Notes: generated from the letters alone by a model not told the origin. 57,626 nt of DNA from DAOPXV01 sp035352535 (GCA_964545075.1 CAZJFS010000008.1:1-57626); one strand, 5' to 3'; positions 7,501-15,954 are shown, counted from the stretch's first letter. Numbers and translations: made by a program.

Positions 7501-10269
7501 GATACAAATTCAGCCAACCTGGTTTATGATAAAAGCTTGAAAGAAGTTATATTTAGAACTCCGACCCCTTACAAGGCTGGTAAAAAGTATGTTTTCAGCG
7601 TGATTCCTCCCACGTCGCCGACGAACGCCGATGGAAGCGTTAATAAATCGGGTACCGTCGACAAGGCCGGAAACGGAGTGGGGAAAGAAAAAGGCTCAGC
7701 CGCCACGCATGCATTTACATGGACGCTGACGGCCGCGGGTACGAGCGACGTAGTAGTTCTTTCAAACCCTGTTAACGATTCCTTCGTGAACGTCACTAAA
7801 TCTACGTTCGCTTTTTCATGGAAATCTCTCACGGGAGCTTCTATGTACCGCCTTCAGATATCCGATAACCTTTCATTCATAGACGACGGCGACACTAATC
7901 GCATATATTCTTATGACACCACCGCGACTTCGTTCACCGATTCGACTCTTCAGAATGAACTTTTGAAACACGGCATGAAATATTACTGGCAGGTATCCGC
8001 TGTTAACGGACAGGCATACGGCACTTCCGAGCGCAGACAGTTTACCGTTGATAATTCAGCTCCTCAAACGCCTAAAATAGTAGGCATTATAGATTACCAG
8101 AACTTGAATCCAAAACATGTAAATGAAACGCCTTTGGCGACGACTACTTATGTAAAATCCAGAACTATAAGGACGAGAGTGCTTATGTATGAAGGGCCTC
8201 CGAATACCGTAGGATATTCGATATCGGTTGGCTACGTCAAAAATATCGACGGTCAGACCACGAAATATGTCGAACTCGGCAGGGTCTCGGACGTTCATGG
8301 CTACGATACGAACGAGGTGGATATAACGCTTCCTAACGATGACGGCGAATACAGGCTCGTAGCTTATGTCATCGACAGGGCCAGCAATTATTCGATTCCT
8401 TCGGAAGAAGCCAGGGTTTATCTCAACAGGAAAGTTCCTAAGATAAATAACGTGACGCTTACCGATCCTTCGCCTAACGCTAACGGCTATATTACCTCGG
8501 GCAAGATAAAATTCGAGGTTACTTTCAACACTCCTATAGATATGCTTCCTCTGACCGATTATGTTATAAAACCTTCGATAAAATTCGATCCAAAATCGGC
8601 TGACGGCACTTCGGCGATAGAAATAACTGAACTTAACGTCACTGGAAAAACCGCAAGCGGCCTCGGTTACATACCTTACGGAAAGAGCGACGAATTTGAC
8701 GGATTAGCCGACATAATAGTTACCGGTTTTTTAGATGCGTCTTGGAATACGATGGAAGGCGGAGCGGTAACTTACTATAAATACTTCGAGATAGATACGG
8801 CGCCTGGGTTTGGCGTGCGCACATTCTTAAATCCCGTCGATGAAAAGAACGTACTTGTAAATATGCAGGCCTCGGAAACGCTTTTGATACCGCCGTCGTG
8901 CTTTTTAATAGTATCGAACGGAAACAATAACCAGCTGACGGTGAACATTATGGCTAAAAATCTTTATGCCACGTCAACTACGGGCACTATAGGCGAAAAC
9001 AATATAAGGGTTTCAGGCATCGATACAAGAAATAACATAGGTTACTGGCCGACCCCGGACGTCTTGAAGGAATCTAAATTCCTTATGGCTGAATATAAGA
9101 GTTCGAAGAATAACTCAATTGAGTCAAAAGACATGGGCGTGACGGTAAATATCCCTCAGCGCGCGATGGCGGACGGAAAAATGTATGTATTTCCTTATAA
9201 ACTTGAGTATATAGGAAATAACATACTCGGAAAAACGGCAACGGCGTCCAACCTTTCACCGAAAGCGGCGCCGGCGAGAATGGCCGCGCTTGCTAATGCG
9301 TCAAAGGACGTTAAAGCCGAAATCAAGGTTAAAGCGCTTGGAAATAAAGTTATGATGGTTTCGAGATCGGAAAGCGGGTCTGGCGCCGTTGACGTAACAA
9401 TAACTAAAGACAGCGAAAAAGATAAGACCCCCGCCGAACTCACGCAGAAATCATTGCTATACGAGGTTTCACCGGTAAGAAATCTTAAGGTAAAAGGCTC
9501 GATCGCGATAGACTATGACGCGGAAAATGTATCCAGGAATACCGGCTTATATTATTCGGCCGACGGTATATTGTGGGATTACGTCGGAGGAACCTATGCC
9601 GGCAAAAAATTCACGACGCCGATCAGTTCAACCGGCATATATGGCGTGTTCGAAGATACTAAAGCGCCCGTGATAAACAAGACCTATCCTGACAAGGATA
9701 CAAAAATAACGACGGCGCGTCCCGAACTTTGCGCTTATATTTCGGAATTCGGTTCGGGTATCGATCCTGATTCAGCCGTAGTCAAGGTGGACGGCGTCGC
9801 TTATAAAGGCGAATATAACGAAAGAGAGTCGAAAATAACTTACGTTCCGTCCGATAACATGAGCGCCGGAGCTCACAGCGTAGTTTTTGAAATGTCGGAT
9901 CACGCCGGTAACGTTAGCCGTCAGACGAATAACGTAGTGGTTCCGAACCTCGATCCTAAAATAATGAACGCTATTTCATATCCTAACCCCGTAAGAAGGG
10001 GTAATGCTACTATAACATTCGGAGTTGACGGTACGCTTAATAACGCCGTTGACGCGAAAGTTTATATTTACGATGTCAACGCCAATCCGATAACCGAGCT
10101 TATGGTAATGCCGGAACTTGGAAGCACCAGTAAATTCAAGGCTACGTGGCTCGGGCTTACTAACGACGACGGAAAAACTGTAGCAAACGGCGTTTACTTC
10201 TATAAGATAAAGGTAAATTGTGCCGATAAGAAATTAGAGAAGTTTGGAAAAATAGCGGTATTAAAATAG
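4507..10269 (+). CDS. Giant multidomain Ig-like surface protein with FlgD-like C-terminal domain
   Basis: 1,920 residues. A signal peptide (cleavage near WCAA) is followed by a string of Ig-like beta-sandwich domains, many marked by D-x-TAP/S-P starts and W-S/T-F endings. There is an FN3-like module around residues 1090-1190 with KYYWQVSAVNG. The last 90 residues form a FlgD Ig-like domain (SYPNPVRRGNATITF, then NGVYFYKIKVNC, ending GKIAVLK). C-terminal domains of this type serve as type IX secretion sorting signals in Bacteroidota, but whether that system exists here is not visible. The ATG at 4507 is preferred because GGAAGGTGG precedes it. A TPR lipoprotein follows 23 bases downstream. Adhesin, sheath or matrix role is inference. 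Confidence 0.8.
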   Translation: MKNVFKTGVLVTSIFVLLHLMSITGWCAATVSLTPSMVSPGSQNITFLAQRSDTTTEEINISVTLSSGGSASFKINAYQGFASGSATITAVAGASYTATATITQTGQAAQTNVAVAGSPIVVTSSSTPAPTNPPVIATINSGPITPPVYSKFRNFNVAGTADASTTLEVQVNGAKQGTALVTVSGQWSFTASVLTDGAVTVQAVNSKGSSNSVSLTVDQTKPQIKIDYNPTAQPYSVGNVNITATVTDAGSANLASLNLSIITPNGMPAPLTLMPATGTATTFTGTIAITKSNGKTMIAGVETTDGSCTMFAQITDPAGNTSTDVSSGGTFTVSTGGPSSAGASVIVENSSQYSNNQLVNFTWKGFSHVNGVAKLTKYWAIAVQPPAAPPADTNTWTDMGAGSNGGGSGSLRVNSDGTWEIHVKAQDATPEFSTSVSDGIIVDSIGPAVNASSTVPTGSNGTEQTEITCTLNEATSGLKYESVVMSVNGTQYSPNLTGVANPSPAMFVTPAGAGVYRITFKPQLIGLKYPKGSNVSVVIGSATMDNAGNHLGGSGSTAPGADYSWSFTVSTSTTAPGVGTALPAANGYYKNKRPPITLHLDDADGVDPASVLMSISNGNNYMSFNVGPNLTLNHAAGSTDNVLLLTPPTDLAEGTVTVSLQTAKDTVGNPMNQYSWTFYVDTAAPVPSNPYPANLNTTSTTNPIINLKLDDAGSGVDYSPTGIELEVKFIPISNPTATWVRTLTVDDAANPGLTYNPSTKMLSFNPALDASHTMGVGSVEVTLKKSLDKAVTTDVPPVASPNSLTPEYKWSFLISTSAGPVVSFNDSIPLPPDQATGTYRYSNLEPLIIRTILIDEDLIDHASLLLDFNGRTFRNGDAQISWATVNNISVAGTHEVVVFNLSNDSSLINQGTNELHLRAASDRTGKPLQIPSGSTYVNLSFIYDTEGPKGSAPNPADTIYDLVNGQVKCSLTDNFSTVERVYLDVTDSETGSTTSYTTDTNSANLVYDKSLKEVIFRTPTPYKAGKKYVFSVIPPTSPTNADGSVNKSGTVDKAGNGVGKEKGSAATHAFTWTLTAAGTSDVVVLSNPVNDSFVNVTKSTFAFSWKSLTGASMYRLQISDNLSFIDDGDTNRIYSYDTTATSFTDSTLQNELLKHGMKYYWQVSAVNGQAYGTSERRQFTVDNSAPQTPKIVGIIDYQNLNPKHVNETPLATTTYVKSRTIRTRVLMYEGPPNTVGYSISVGYVKNIDGQTTKYVELGRVSDVHGYDTNEVDITLPNDDGEYRLVAYVIDRASNYSIPSEEARVYLNRKVPKINNVTLTDPSPNANGYITSGKIKFEVTFNTPIDMLPLTDYVIKPSIKFDPKSADGTSAIEITELNVTGKTASGLGYIPYGKSDEFDGLADIIVTGFLDASWNTMEGGAVTYYKYFEIDTAPGFGVRTFLNPVDEKNVLVNMQASETLLIPPSCFLIVSNGNNNQLTVNIMAKNLYATSTTGTIGENNIRVSGIDTRNNIGYWPTPDVLKESKFLMAEYKSSKNNSIESKDMGVTVNIPQRAMADGKMYVFPYKLEYIGNNILGKTATASNLSPKAAPARMAALANASKDVKAEIKVKALGNKVMMVSRSESGSGAVDVTITKDSEKDKTPAELTQKSLLYEVSPVRNLKVKGSIAIDYDAENVSRNTGLYYSADGILWDYVGGTYAGKKFTTPISSTGIYGVFEDTKAPVINKTYPDKDTKITTARPELCAYISEFGSGIDPDSAVVKVDGVAYKGEYNERESKITYVPSDNMSAGAHSVVFEMSDHAGNVSRQTNNVVVPNLDPKIMNAISYPNPVRRGNATITFGVDGTLNNAVDAKVYIYDVNANPITELMVMPELGSTSKFKATWLGLTNDDGKTVANGVYFYKIKVNCADKKLEKFGKIAVLK

Positions 10270-10292
10270 GCCTTAGGGAAGGTGTGATAAAA

Positions 10293-11003
10293 TTGAGGTT
10301 GCAGATGAACATTTCGAAGAAAACTCATATTAAGACGAGCGCGTTTCGCAACAACAACAAAACGCTTAAAAAGATCGACGTTTTTTTAAAGCTGTTTTTG
10401 GTGGCCATGATGACGCTTGCGTCCATTTCCATAACCGGCTGCGGCGGCGGAGTCATAGGTACATCGGGTTATCAGGCCGAATATACTCCGGCATATGTGG
10501 AACTTCAGAAAGGCTGGGAGGATTTCAAGCTCGGACGTTATACGACGGCGATAGAATATTTTAATAATACTCTCGCTTATCAGCATACATCAGAGCAGGA
10601 GATCGACGCGAACGTCGGCCTCGGATACGCCAAGACGAGATCGACAGGTATAGCCGACGCGAAAGATCATTTTGACGCGGCGAAGAGCTATGACAAGGAC
10701 GCTAAAATAGGAATGGCCGGTTACTGGCTTTCAACGGCCCAGAAAGATAATATGCAAAAGGCTATCGATCTTTTAACGACCATGGGCCTTGACGCTCCAG
10801 ATTACGTTTACCAGCCGTCTCATGCCGATATAGGCGTTAATAACGCGAAAGCCCACGCTTTGATGGCGGCGCTTTATAATTATGTCGGAAACTATGAAAA
10901 GGCCACCGCTCATGCCAAGAAAGCGAAAGAACTCAATATACCGCCTAAGGAACCGCCTTATGAATCGGTATCTCAGATAGTGACATGGGTAATGACTCCA
11001 TAG
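10293..11003 (+). CDS. TPR-like lipoprotein
   Basis: 236 residues. The leader SISITGC contains a lipobox, so the protein should be lipid-anchored. The mature part has helical TPR-like repeats (GWEDFKLGRYTTAIEYF, then GNYEKATAHAKKAKEL), typical of protein-interaction scaffolds. It follows the giant surface protein by 23 bases and ends at an intrinsic terminator, so it is probably in the same operon and may help export or anchor that protein (inference). I favour the TTG at 10293, which has GGTGTGAT correctly spaced; GTG at 10284 or ATG at 10305 are alternatives. Confidence 0.75.
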   Translation: MRLQMNISKKTHIKTSAFRNNNKTLKKIDVFLKLFLVAMMTLASISITGCGGGVIGTSGYQAEYTPAYVELQKGWEDFKLGRYTTAIEYFNNTLAYQHTSEQEIDANVGLGYAKTRSTGIADAKDHFDAAKSYDKDAKIGMAGYWLSTAQKDNMQKAIDLLTTMGLDAPDYVYQPSHADIGVNNAKAHALMAALYNYVGNYEKATAHAKKAKELNIPPKEPPYESVSQIVTWVMTP

Positions 11004-11035
11004 GTTCAATAAAAAAATCAAAAATAATTTGATCG

Positions 11036-11073
11036 AACGGCGGGCTTAAAAAGGCCAGCCGTTTCGTTTTTTT
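11036..11073 (+). terminator. Intrinsic terminator after the surface-protein operon
   Basis: Imperfect stem AACGGC..GGC (11036-11045) with GGCCAGCCGTT (11053-11063), loop TTAAAAA, then TCG and a seven-T run. It lies 33 bases after the TPR lipoprotein stop. The rest of the gap to 11234 shows nothing recognisable. Confidence 0.8.
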
Positions 11074-11234
11074 CGGCTTTGTATGCGAGATGAGCCGCCG
11101 GTATAAGAGTTTTACCGGATTGATGGCGGCGGTAATATTTTGCGGTTGGCATAATGGCATTGCACGGTTTAAAATGTAATGGCAAGCTATAATATACGGC
11201 GGCGATATAAATGAAGATAGAGGCCAGCCGAAAA

Positions 11235-13019
11235 TTAGTTCGCGGCTTCTTCCTGTTCGCGATACTGCATTTCATATAGTTTATAATACATTCCGCGCTT
11301 CTTGAGAAGTTCATCGTGCGAACCGACCTCGCGGACCACGCCTTTATGAAGCACGATGATCTTGTCTACATTTTTAATGGTCGAAAGCCTGTGCGCTATT
11401 ATTATCGAAGTTCTGTTTTTAAGAAGCTTTTTCAGCGCGTCGCGGATGAGATATTCGGTTTCGGTGTCGACGGATGAAGTAGCTTCGTCCATAATTATTA
11501 TCTTGGGATCGAACGCGAGCGCCCTTGCCAGAGCCAGAAGCTGCCTTTGCCCGACGGAGAGCGAAATGCCCCGCTCGCCGACCTCCTGGTTATATTTCAT
11601 CGGAAGTTTTTCTATGAATTTTTCAGCGTTTACGAATCTGGCGGAGTTTTTGATGATTTCTTCCGATATGGCCGGATTATTCATTTTAATATTTTTTTCG
11701 ATGCTTCCGGCGAAAAGAAAGACGTCCTGCTGCATTATGCCGACGTATGAACGCAGCGCCTTCAGATCTACCGTTTTTATATCCACGCCGTCTAAAAGTA
11801 TGTTTCCTGATTTAATATCATAAAAGCGGGCCAGAAGGTTAATTATGGTAGTCTTCCCCGATCCCGTCTGGCCTACGATCGCGATGGATTCTCCGGCTTT
11901 GACGTCGAACGAGACGCCGTGCAATATCTCCTCGTCCTTATTGTATTCGAAGCGGACGTCATCGAATTTTATATTGCCTTTAAAGTCTTTTATTTCAACT
12001 GCGGATTCAGGATTTTTGATCACGGGTTCCGTATCGAGAAGGCTGAAGATCTTTTCGCATGACGCCATGGCCATCTGAAAAACATTGTATTTTTCGGCTA
12101 TATCGCGGATAGGCTTGAAGAAGCGGTTTATATATTGCGTGAAAGCCACTAAAACTCCGAATCCTATGGAATTTGAAATGACGGCTCCGCCGCCGTAATA
12201 AACGATAGCTGCAATAGCCACGGCGCTTACGATTTCAACCGCCGGAAAAAATATGGCGTTCTGAGTTATGGCGCGGATGTAAGTATTCCGGTTGGCCGCG
12301 TTTATTTCTTCGAATTTCTTCGAATTGAGATTTTCGCGGGCGAAATTCTGGACCTCTATCATTCCCGAGACGTTTTCCTGAAAATACGCGTTCATTTTAG
12401 ACTGATTGACGCGGGCGTTCCTGTAAGCGTCGCGGGCGAATTTTCTATATATGGCGGTCATGCCTATTAAAAAGGGAATGACGGCCATCGTCATGAGCCC
12501 GAGCCTTAGGTCTAATAAAAGAAGCATTACGGCGATGCCGGCGAGCGAAAAAAAATCGCCGACGATGGTTATGAATCCCGCGCTTAAAAGATCGTTGAGC
12601 GTTTCTATGTCGCCTATGATGCGCGTGATAACGCGGCCTACCGGATTTTTATCGAAATAGTTGAACGATAACGACTGTACGTGCGAAAAAACTTTCATGC
12701 GCAGGTCGAACATGGCGTTTTGCGCCATGGCGTTTATCGAATAAATATGCAAATATTGGAATATAAAATGGGCGATGAGCACGCCCTGATATAAGAATAT
12801 TATCTTATATATTTCGCTCGCCCTGTTTTTCGCGATATAATCGTCTATGGCGATCTTGGTCAGGTATGGAGGCAGAAGGTCTAAAAATGTCACTACCGCG
12901 AGATAAAATATGGACAGGAAAAAATAACCCATATATGGTTTTATGAAGGCGAAAAGCCTTTTAACCAGTTTTGAGTCGTATGCCTTTCCGGTTATTACCT
13001 CATCGTGAAATGAGCTCAT
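11235..13019 (-). CDS. ABC exporter half-transporter, canonical ATPase site (YheH/BmrD/TM288-like)
   Basis: 594 residues: a six-helix type-I exporter membrane domain (about 1-330), then an ATPase domain. Visible are Walker A GQTGSGKTT, Q-loop IMQQDVF, signature LSVGQRQ, Walker B IIIMDEATSSVD with the catalytic Glu, and the H-loop IIAHRLST. It lies 26 bases downstream of a second half-transporter whose catalytic Glu is replaced. The pair therefore looks like a heterodimeric multidrug or lipid exporter of the BmrCD/LmrCD/TM287-288 type. Substrate unknown. AGGAAGGA precedes the ATG. Confidence 0.92.
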   Translation of the reverse strand: MSSFHDEVITGKAYDSKLVKRLFAFIKPYMGYFFLSIFYLAVVTFLDLLPPYLTKIAIDDYIAKNRASEIYKIIFLYQGVLIAHFIFQYLHIYSINAMAQNAMFDLRMKVFSHVQSLSFNYFDKNPVGRVITRIIGDIETLNDLLSAGFITIVGDFFSLAGIAVMLLLLDLRLGLMTMAVIPFLIGMTAIYRKFARDAYRNARVNQSKMNAYFQENVSGMIEVQNFARENLNSKKFEEINAANRNTYIRAITQNAIFFPAVEIVSAVAIAAIVYYGGGAVISNSIGFGVLVAFTQYINRFFKPIRDIAEKYNVFQMAMASCEKIFSLLDTEPVIKNPESAVEIKDFKGNIKFDDVRFEYNKDEEILHGVSFDVKAGESIAIVGQTGSGKTTIINLLARFYDIKSGNILLDGVDIKTVDLKALRSYVGIMQQDVFLFAGSIEKNIKMNNPAISEEIIKNSARFVNAEKFIEKLPMKYNQEVGERGISLSVGQRQLLALARALAFDPKIIIMDEATSSVDTETEYLIRDALKKLLKNRTSIIIAHRLSTIKNVDKIIVLHKGVVREVGSHDELLKKRGMYYKLYEMQYREQEEAAN

Positions 13020-13045
13020 CCGTTTGGGTCCTTCCTGTATATACT

Positions 13046-14800
13046 TTATTCGAGGGTTTCCAGCTCGAATTTAAGCCTCTGCTTTTGATATGTCCTCGCG
13101 TATAAACCGTTGTTTTGTATCAGTTCCCTGTGCGATCCGCGTTCTATTATCTCGCCGCCGTCCAGGACTATTATTTCGTCGGCGTTCATTATGCTCGATA
13201 TTCTGTGTGAAATGATTATAGAGGTAACGTTTTTCATGATTTTATTCAATTCCGACAAGATGGCCTCTTCGGTCCTTGTGTCAACGGCGGACAATGTATC
13301 GTCGAAAATTAGTATTTTAGGGTTTTTTAAGAGAGCTCTCGATATGGCGAGCCTTTGTTTCTGGCCGCCAGAGACCGTAACTCCACGCTCGCCGAGCATG
13401 GTTTCGTACTTTTCAGGGAAATCTTCTATATCGCCGGATATTTTTGAAATTTCAGCGTATCTTTTTATTTTTTCTATGTCGGCCGAATTATCCCCGAATC
13501 TCAGATTTTCTATGATGGTGTCCGAAAAGAGAAAGGGTTCCTGCCTGACATAGCCGATGCTCTCCCTTAAAATTTTCAGGGGCGTTTTTTTAATTTCATG
13601 CCCGCCGATGGTTATTTCGCCGGAACCGGCTTCTATGAAGCGCGGTATCAGGTTGCAGATGGTGCTCTTTCCTGAACCGAGCGGTCCGGTTATCGCCAGG
13701 GTTTTTCCGGCCGGTATTTTAAATGATATGTTTTTAAGCGCCGGAACCGTTTTTCCAGGATAAACGAAATTTACGCCTTTAAACTCGACGTCGCCGGATA
13801 TTTTTTCTATAGAGCGGTCGCATTGATCGTTATCGAATATTTCAGGCTCCGTGTTGAGCACTTCATCGATACGCGCCATTGAGGCTATGCCGCGGGTGTA
13901 CATGTTTACGAGCCAGCCGAGGCCGAAAAGAGGCCATGCGAGAAGCATAAGATAGCCGCTCAGCGCTACGAGCTCGCCCAGGGAATTAGTCCCGTTCATG
14001 ACGCCGAGGCCGCCGAAATATAAAAGCACGTTCATGGATGTGCCTGAAATGAAGAATATTATAGGTTCCTCGATGCCGTTAACCCTCGCCATGAAAATAT
14101 TGTATTTGACGTAATTGCGTGATAGCTTTGAAAACCGGCGTATCTCGTTCTCTTCCTGGCGGAAAGCCTGAATGGTCCTGATTCCGGTGATATTCTCCTG
14201 AACGCGATCGGTCAGATCGGCCAGTTTTTGCTGCATTTTTTCATAGGTGCGCTCGATCATGTCGCCCACGTAATATATGACTATAGTCAAAAGCGGCATC
14301 GGGATAAGGCAATACAGCGTGAGTTTCCAGTTGATATATAGCATAAGCGAAAGGCTTACGGTTATAAGCGTAATGGTATCAACGAAAATAAGGGCTCCGG
14401 GGCCGACCAGATCGCGCACGGCGTTGAGATCGTTCGTGCCGCGGGAAATGATGTCGCCCGTTCTGTTCTTATAATAAAACGACTGCTGCAGCTTTAAAAG
14501 GTGCGTGAAATATTCGTTCCTGAGATGATATTCGATCCTTCTGGCCACGCCGAAAAGGCCGAGGCGCCAGATATATCTGAAAGCCCCCTGAAGTATGGCC
14601 GCTGAAATTATCAGGACCGAGTAGTTGAAGAGCGTTGAATTCGATTTTTGCGCCGGTATCGAATCGATGGCGTTCTTTATGAGCCATGGAATGGACATTC
14701 CGAAGCAATCGGTGATGATCAAAGCTACCGCCCCGGACAAAATGGTCCAGCGGTAGTTATAAACATATTTTCGGACGGTCTTTAAATTTGATAAAAACAC
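13046..14800 (-). CDS. ABC exporter half-transporter, degenerate ATPase site (YheI/BmrC/TM287-like)
   Basis: 584 residues with a six-helix membrane domain and an ATPase domain: Walker A GPLGSGKST, Q-loop YVRQEPF, signature VSGGQKQR, H-loop IISHRISS. Walker B reads ILIFDDTLSAVD, with Asp where the catalytic Glu should be. This is the hallmark of the degenerate-site partner in heterodimeric exporters. The only plausible start is GTG at 14800. It has no ribosome binding site, and a consensus -10 box ends six bases upstream, so the mRNA is predicted to be leaderless. It is co-transcribed with the next ABC gene. Confidence 0.9.
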   Translation of the reverse strand: MFLSNLKTVRKYVYNYRWTILSGAVALIITDCFGMSIPWLIKNAIDSIPAQKSNSTLFNYSVLIISAAILQGAFRYIWRLGLFGVARRIEYHLRNEYFTHLLKLQQSFYYKNRTGDIISRGTNDLNAVRDLVGPGALIFVDTITLITVSLSLMLYINWKLTLYCLIPMPLLTIVIYYVGDMIERTYEKMQQKLADLTDRVQENITGIRTIQAFRQEENEIRRFSKLSRNYVKYNIFMARVNGIEEPIIFFISGTSMNVLLYFGGLGVMNGTNSLGELVALSGYLMLLAWPLFGLGWLVNMYTRGIASMARIDEVLNTEPEIFDNDQCDRSIEKISGDVEFKGVNFVYPGKTVPALKNISFKIPAGKTLAITGPLGSGKSTICNLIPRFIEAGSGEITIGGHEIKKTPLKILRESIGYVRQEPFLFSDTIIENLRFGDNSADIEKIKRYAEISKISGDIEDFPEKYETMLGERGVTVSGGQKQRLAISRALLKNPKILIFDDTLSAVDTRTEEAILSELNKIMKNVTSIIISHRISSIMNADEIIVLDGGEIIERGSHRELIQNNGLYARTYQKQRLKFELETLE

Positions 14801-14806
14801 GCGCGA

Positions 14807-14836
14807 ATTATATCATAGTTATATCATAAGTGTCAA
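14807..14836 (-). promoter_or_regulatory. Strong promoter giving a leaderless ABC-exporter mRNA
   Basis: Minus-strand TTGACA (14831-14836), 18-base spacer, TATAAT (14807-14812) in an extended TGA-TATAAT context. The next six bases TCGCGC lead directly into GTG at 14800, so transcription should begin at about the first base of the start codon. Confidence 0.75.
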
Positions 14837-14862
14837 CCGGATCGTTAATCCGTATTTAAGCC

Positions 14863-15024
14863 TTAGCCTAAGGCTATCATCAGCCCGAATATAGCGCCTA
14901 TGGTGACGGATATATACGGGTTGCATGTCATGGATCAGCCGCCGCCGCCCGATTGAGAGGCGAGGCTCGCGGCATATCCCAGCGCCGCGCCCAAAAGGGG
15001 AGGAAGTATAGTTTTAAGCGTCAT
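14863..15024 (-). CDS. Candidate 53-residue selenoprotein, small membrane protein resembling DUF6132
   Basis: ATG at 15024 has AGGAGG six bases upstream and a consensus promoter at 15096-15124. Residues 1-29 read MTLKTILPPLLGAALGYAAS then LASQSGGGG. Codon 30 (14935-14937) is TGA. The same frame continues SMTCNPYISVTIGAIFGL then MIALG to TAA at 14863. Two Gly/Ala-rich hydrophobic segments flank the TGA. In the small family I recall as DUF6132, a conserved cysteine starts a C-P-I-T-S-N-P-Y motif. Here U-S-M-T-C-N-P-Y aligns with it without gaps, putting TGA at the cysteine, so selenocysteine (U30) is likely. Only a weak stem can be drawn just after the TGA, so no bacterial SECIS is proven. A nonsense pseudogene or two mini-proteins remain possible. 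Confidence 0.6.
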
Positions 15025-15095
15025 GCGCGCCCTCCTTCCAGTTAAATATAAAAATATATTTAAGTGTTATATATTTATCTAATATTCTAATTTTA

Positions 15096-15124
15096 ATTAT
15101 ACACCGGAATCGTTTAAAAGTCAA
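15096..15124 (-). promoter_or_regulatory. Promoter of the candidate selenoprotein gene
   Basis: Minus-strand TTGACT (15119-15124), 17-base spacer, TATAAT (15096-15101). Predicted start is near 15089, with a 65-base AT-rich leader ending in GGAAGGAGGG before the ATG. Confidence 0.75.
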
Positions 15125-15140
15125 ATCTTTATCGCGCCAA

Positions 15141-15190
15141 AATAAAAAATTTCGCGGCTCTGATGACGGAATGCCGCGAAATTTTTTATT
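15141..15190 (-). terminator. Intrinsic terminator of the DUF4382-like gene
   Basis: A perfect 18-base-pair stem (15141-15158 with 15173-15190), GC-rich at the top and flanked by A and T runs. It lies 27 bases past the stop of the gene at 15217 and just before the promoter of the next minus-strand gene. Its symmetry would allow function on either strand. Confidence 0.85.
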
Positions 15191-15216
15191 TTATGTTTGC
15201 TTTTATGCGGTTATTA

Positions 15217-15954
15217 TCAATTATAGCTGTTGACGACTTCGGCGCCTTCATATATAAGGAAAAGGGATGGGAATACCTGATAGTTTCCGTTTCTGTCCTT
15301 GAAAACCTTATCGTTGATGTCGAAGTTCAGTTTTACGTTCGACTTCATCGAGGACTGAAGCGAGAACTGGGTGAGGTTGGCGTCGTTGGTTGAAAGATAG
15401 ACCGTCTGGTCGAGAGCGATCCTCTGCTTTTCGCCTTCGTTCAATATTCTCATATAGTTGATGTTGAATTTCATCCTGTTGTAATCGCCTACCGGAACGT
15501 CGGATGCCATTGCTATTACTTCGCCGTCCTTTATGAGGTTTAAAAGATTAATTTCTTTAGGCTCGGTAAAGAGAACGTATTCCTTTCCGTCCGTCGAGTA
15601 GATGGACATATCCGAAATGCTGACGTAAACATCGTCAGGGCGTATCTTTATGAGAGTGCCGGACGCCGTCGTGTTCGTGGTCGTCGAGCTTGTTACGGTC
15701 GTGGTCGTAGCGGTGGCGCGTGACGGGGTTGGCGCTAAAAGAAGATTAGCGCTGCTTTTTGGAGCGTGTAAACCGCCCGATATCGAAGAGGTGTTTATCA
15801 TTTTTATCGCGATTGAAGCGTCGTGCGCGACGATGTTTGAATAGCTGTAAGAAGTTCCGTATGAATTTCCGCAGCCGATGGATGAAACGGCCATGAACGC
15901 GCCCAATAATAGAATTAAAATCGCCGTGAAGATAAAGGGTTTATTGTTACTCAT
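15217..15954 (-). CDS. DUF4382-like lipoprotein
   Basis: 245 residues. The signal peptide ends in the lipobox VSSIGC, followed by a Ser/Thr-rich linker (around residues 80-100, mostly Thr and Ser). The C-terminal domain has the pattern KEINLLNLIKDGEVIAMAS followed by VPVGDYNRMKFNINYMRIL. This resembles DUF4382 domains, in which a conserved loop reads LPAGxYxxIRL. Function is unknown; the family is usually secreted or lipid-anchored. GGAGG lies close before the ATG and its own terminator follows, so it is monocistronic. Confidence 0.75.
   Translation of the reverse strand: MSNNKPFIFTAILILLLGAFMAVSSIGCGNSYGTSYSYSNIVAHDASIAIKMINTSSISGGLHAPKSSANLLLAPTPSRATATTTTVTSSTTTNTTASGTLIKIRPDDVYVSISDMSIYSTDGKEYVLFTEPKEINLLNLIKDGEVIAMASDVPVGDYNRMKFNINYMRILNEGEKQRIALDQTVYLSTNDANLTQFSLQSSMKSNVKLNFDINDKVFKDRNGNYQVFPSLFLIYEGAEVVNSYN

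Noticed and set aside
14860..14874. Palindrome GCCTTAGCCTAAGGC as a terminator of the tiny gene
   Set aside because: It overlaps the stop codon and has no T-run; it may still be an operator, but nothing supports this.
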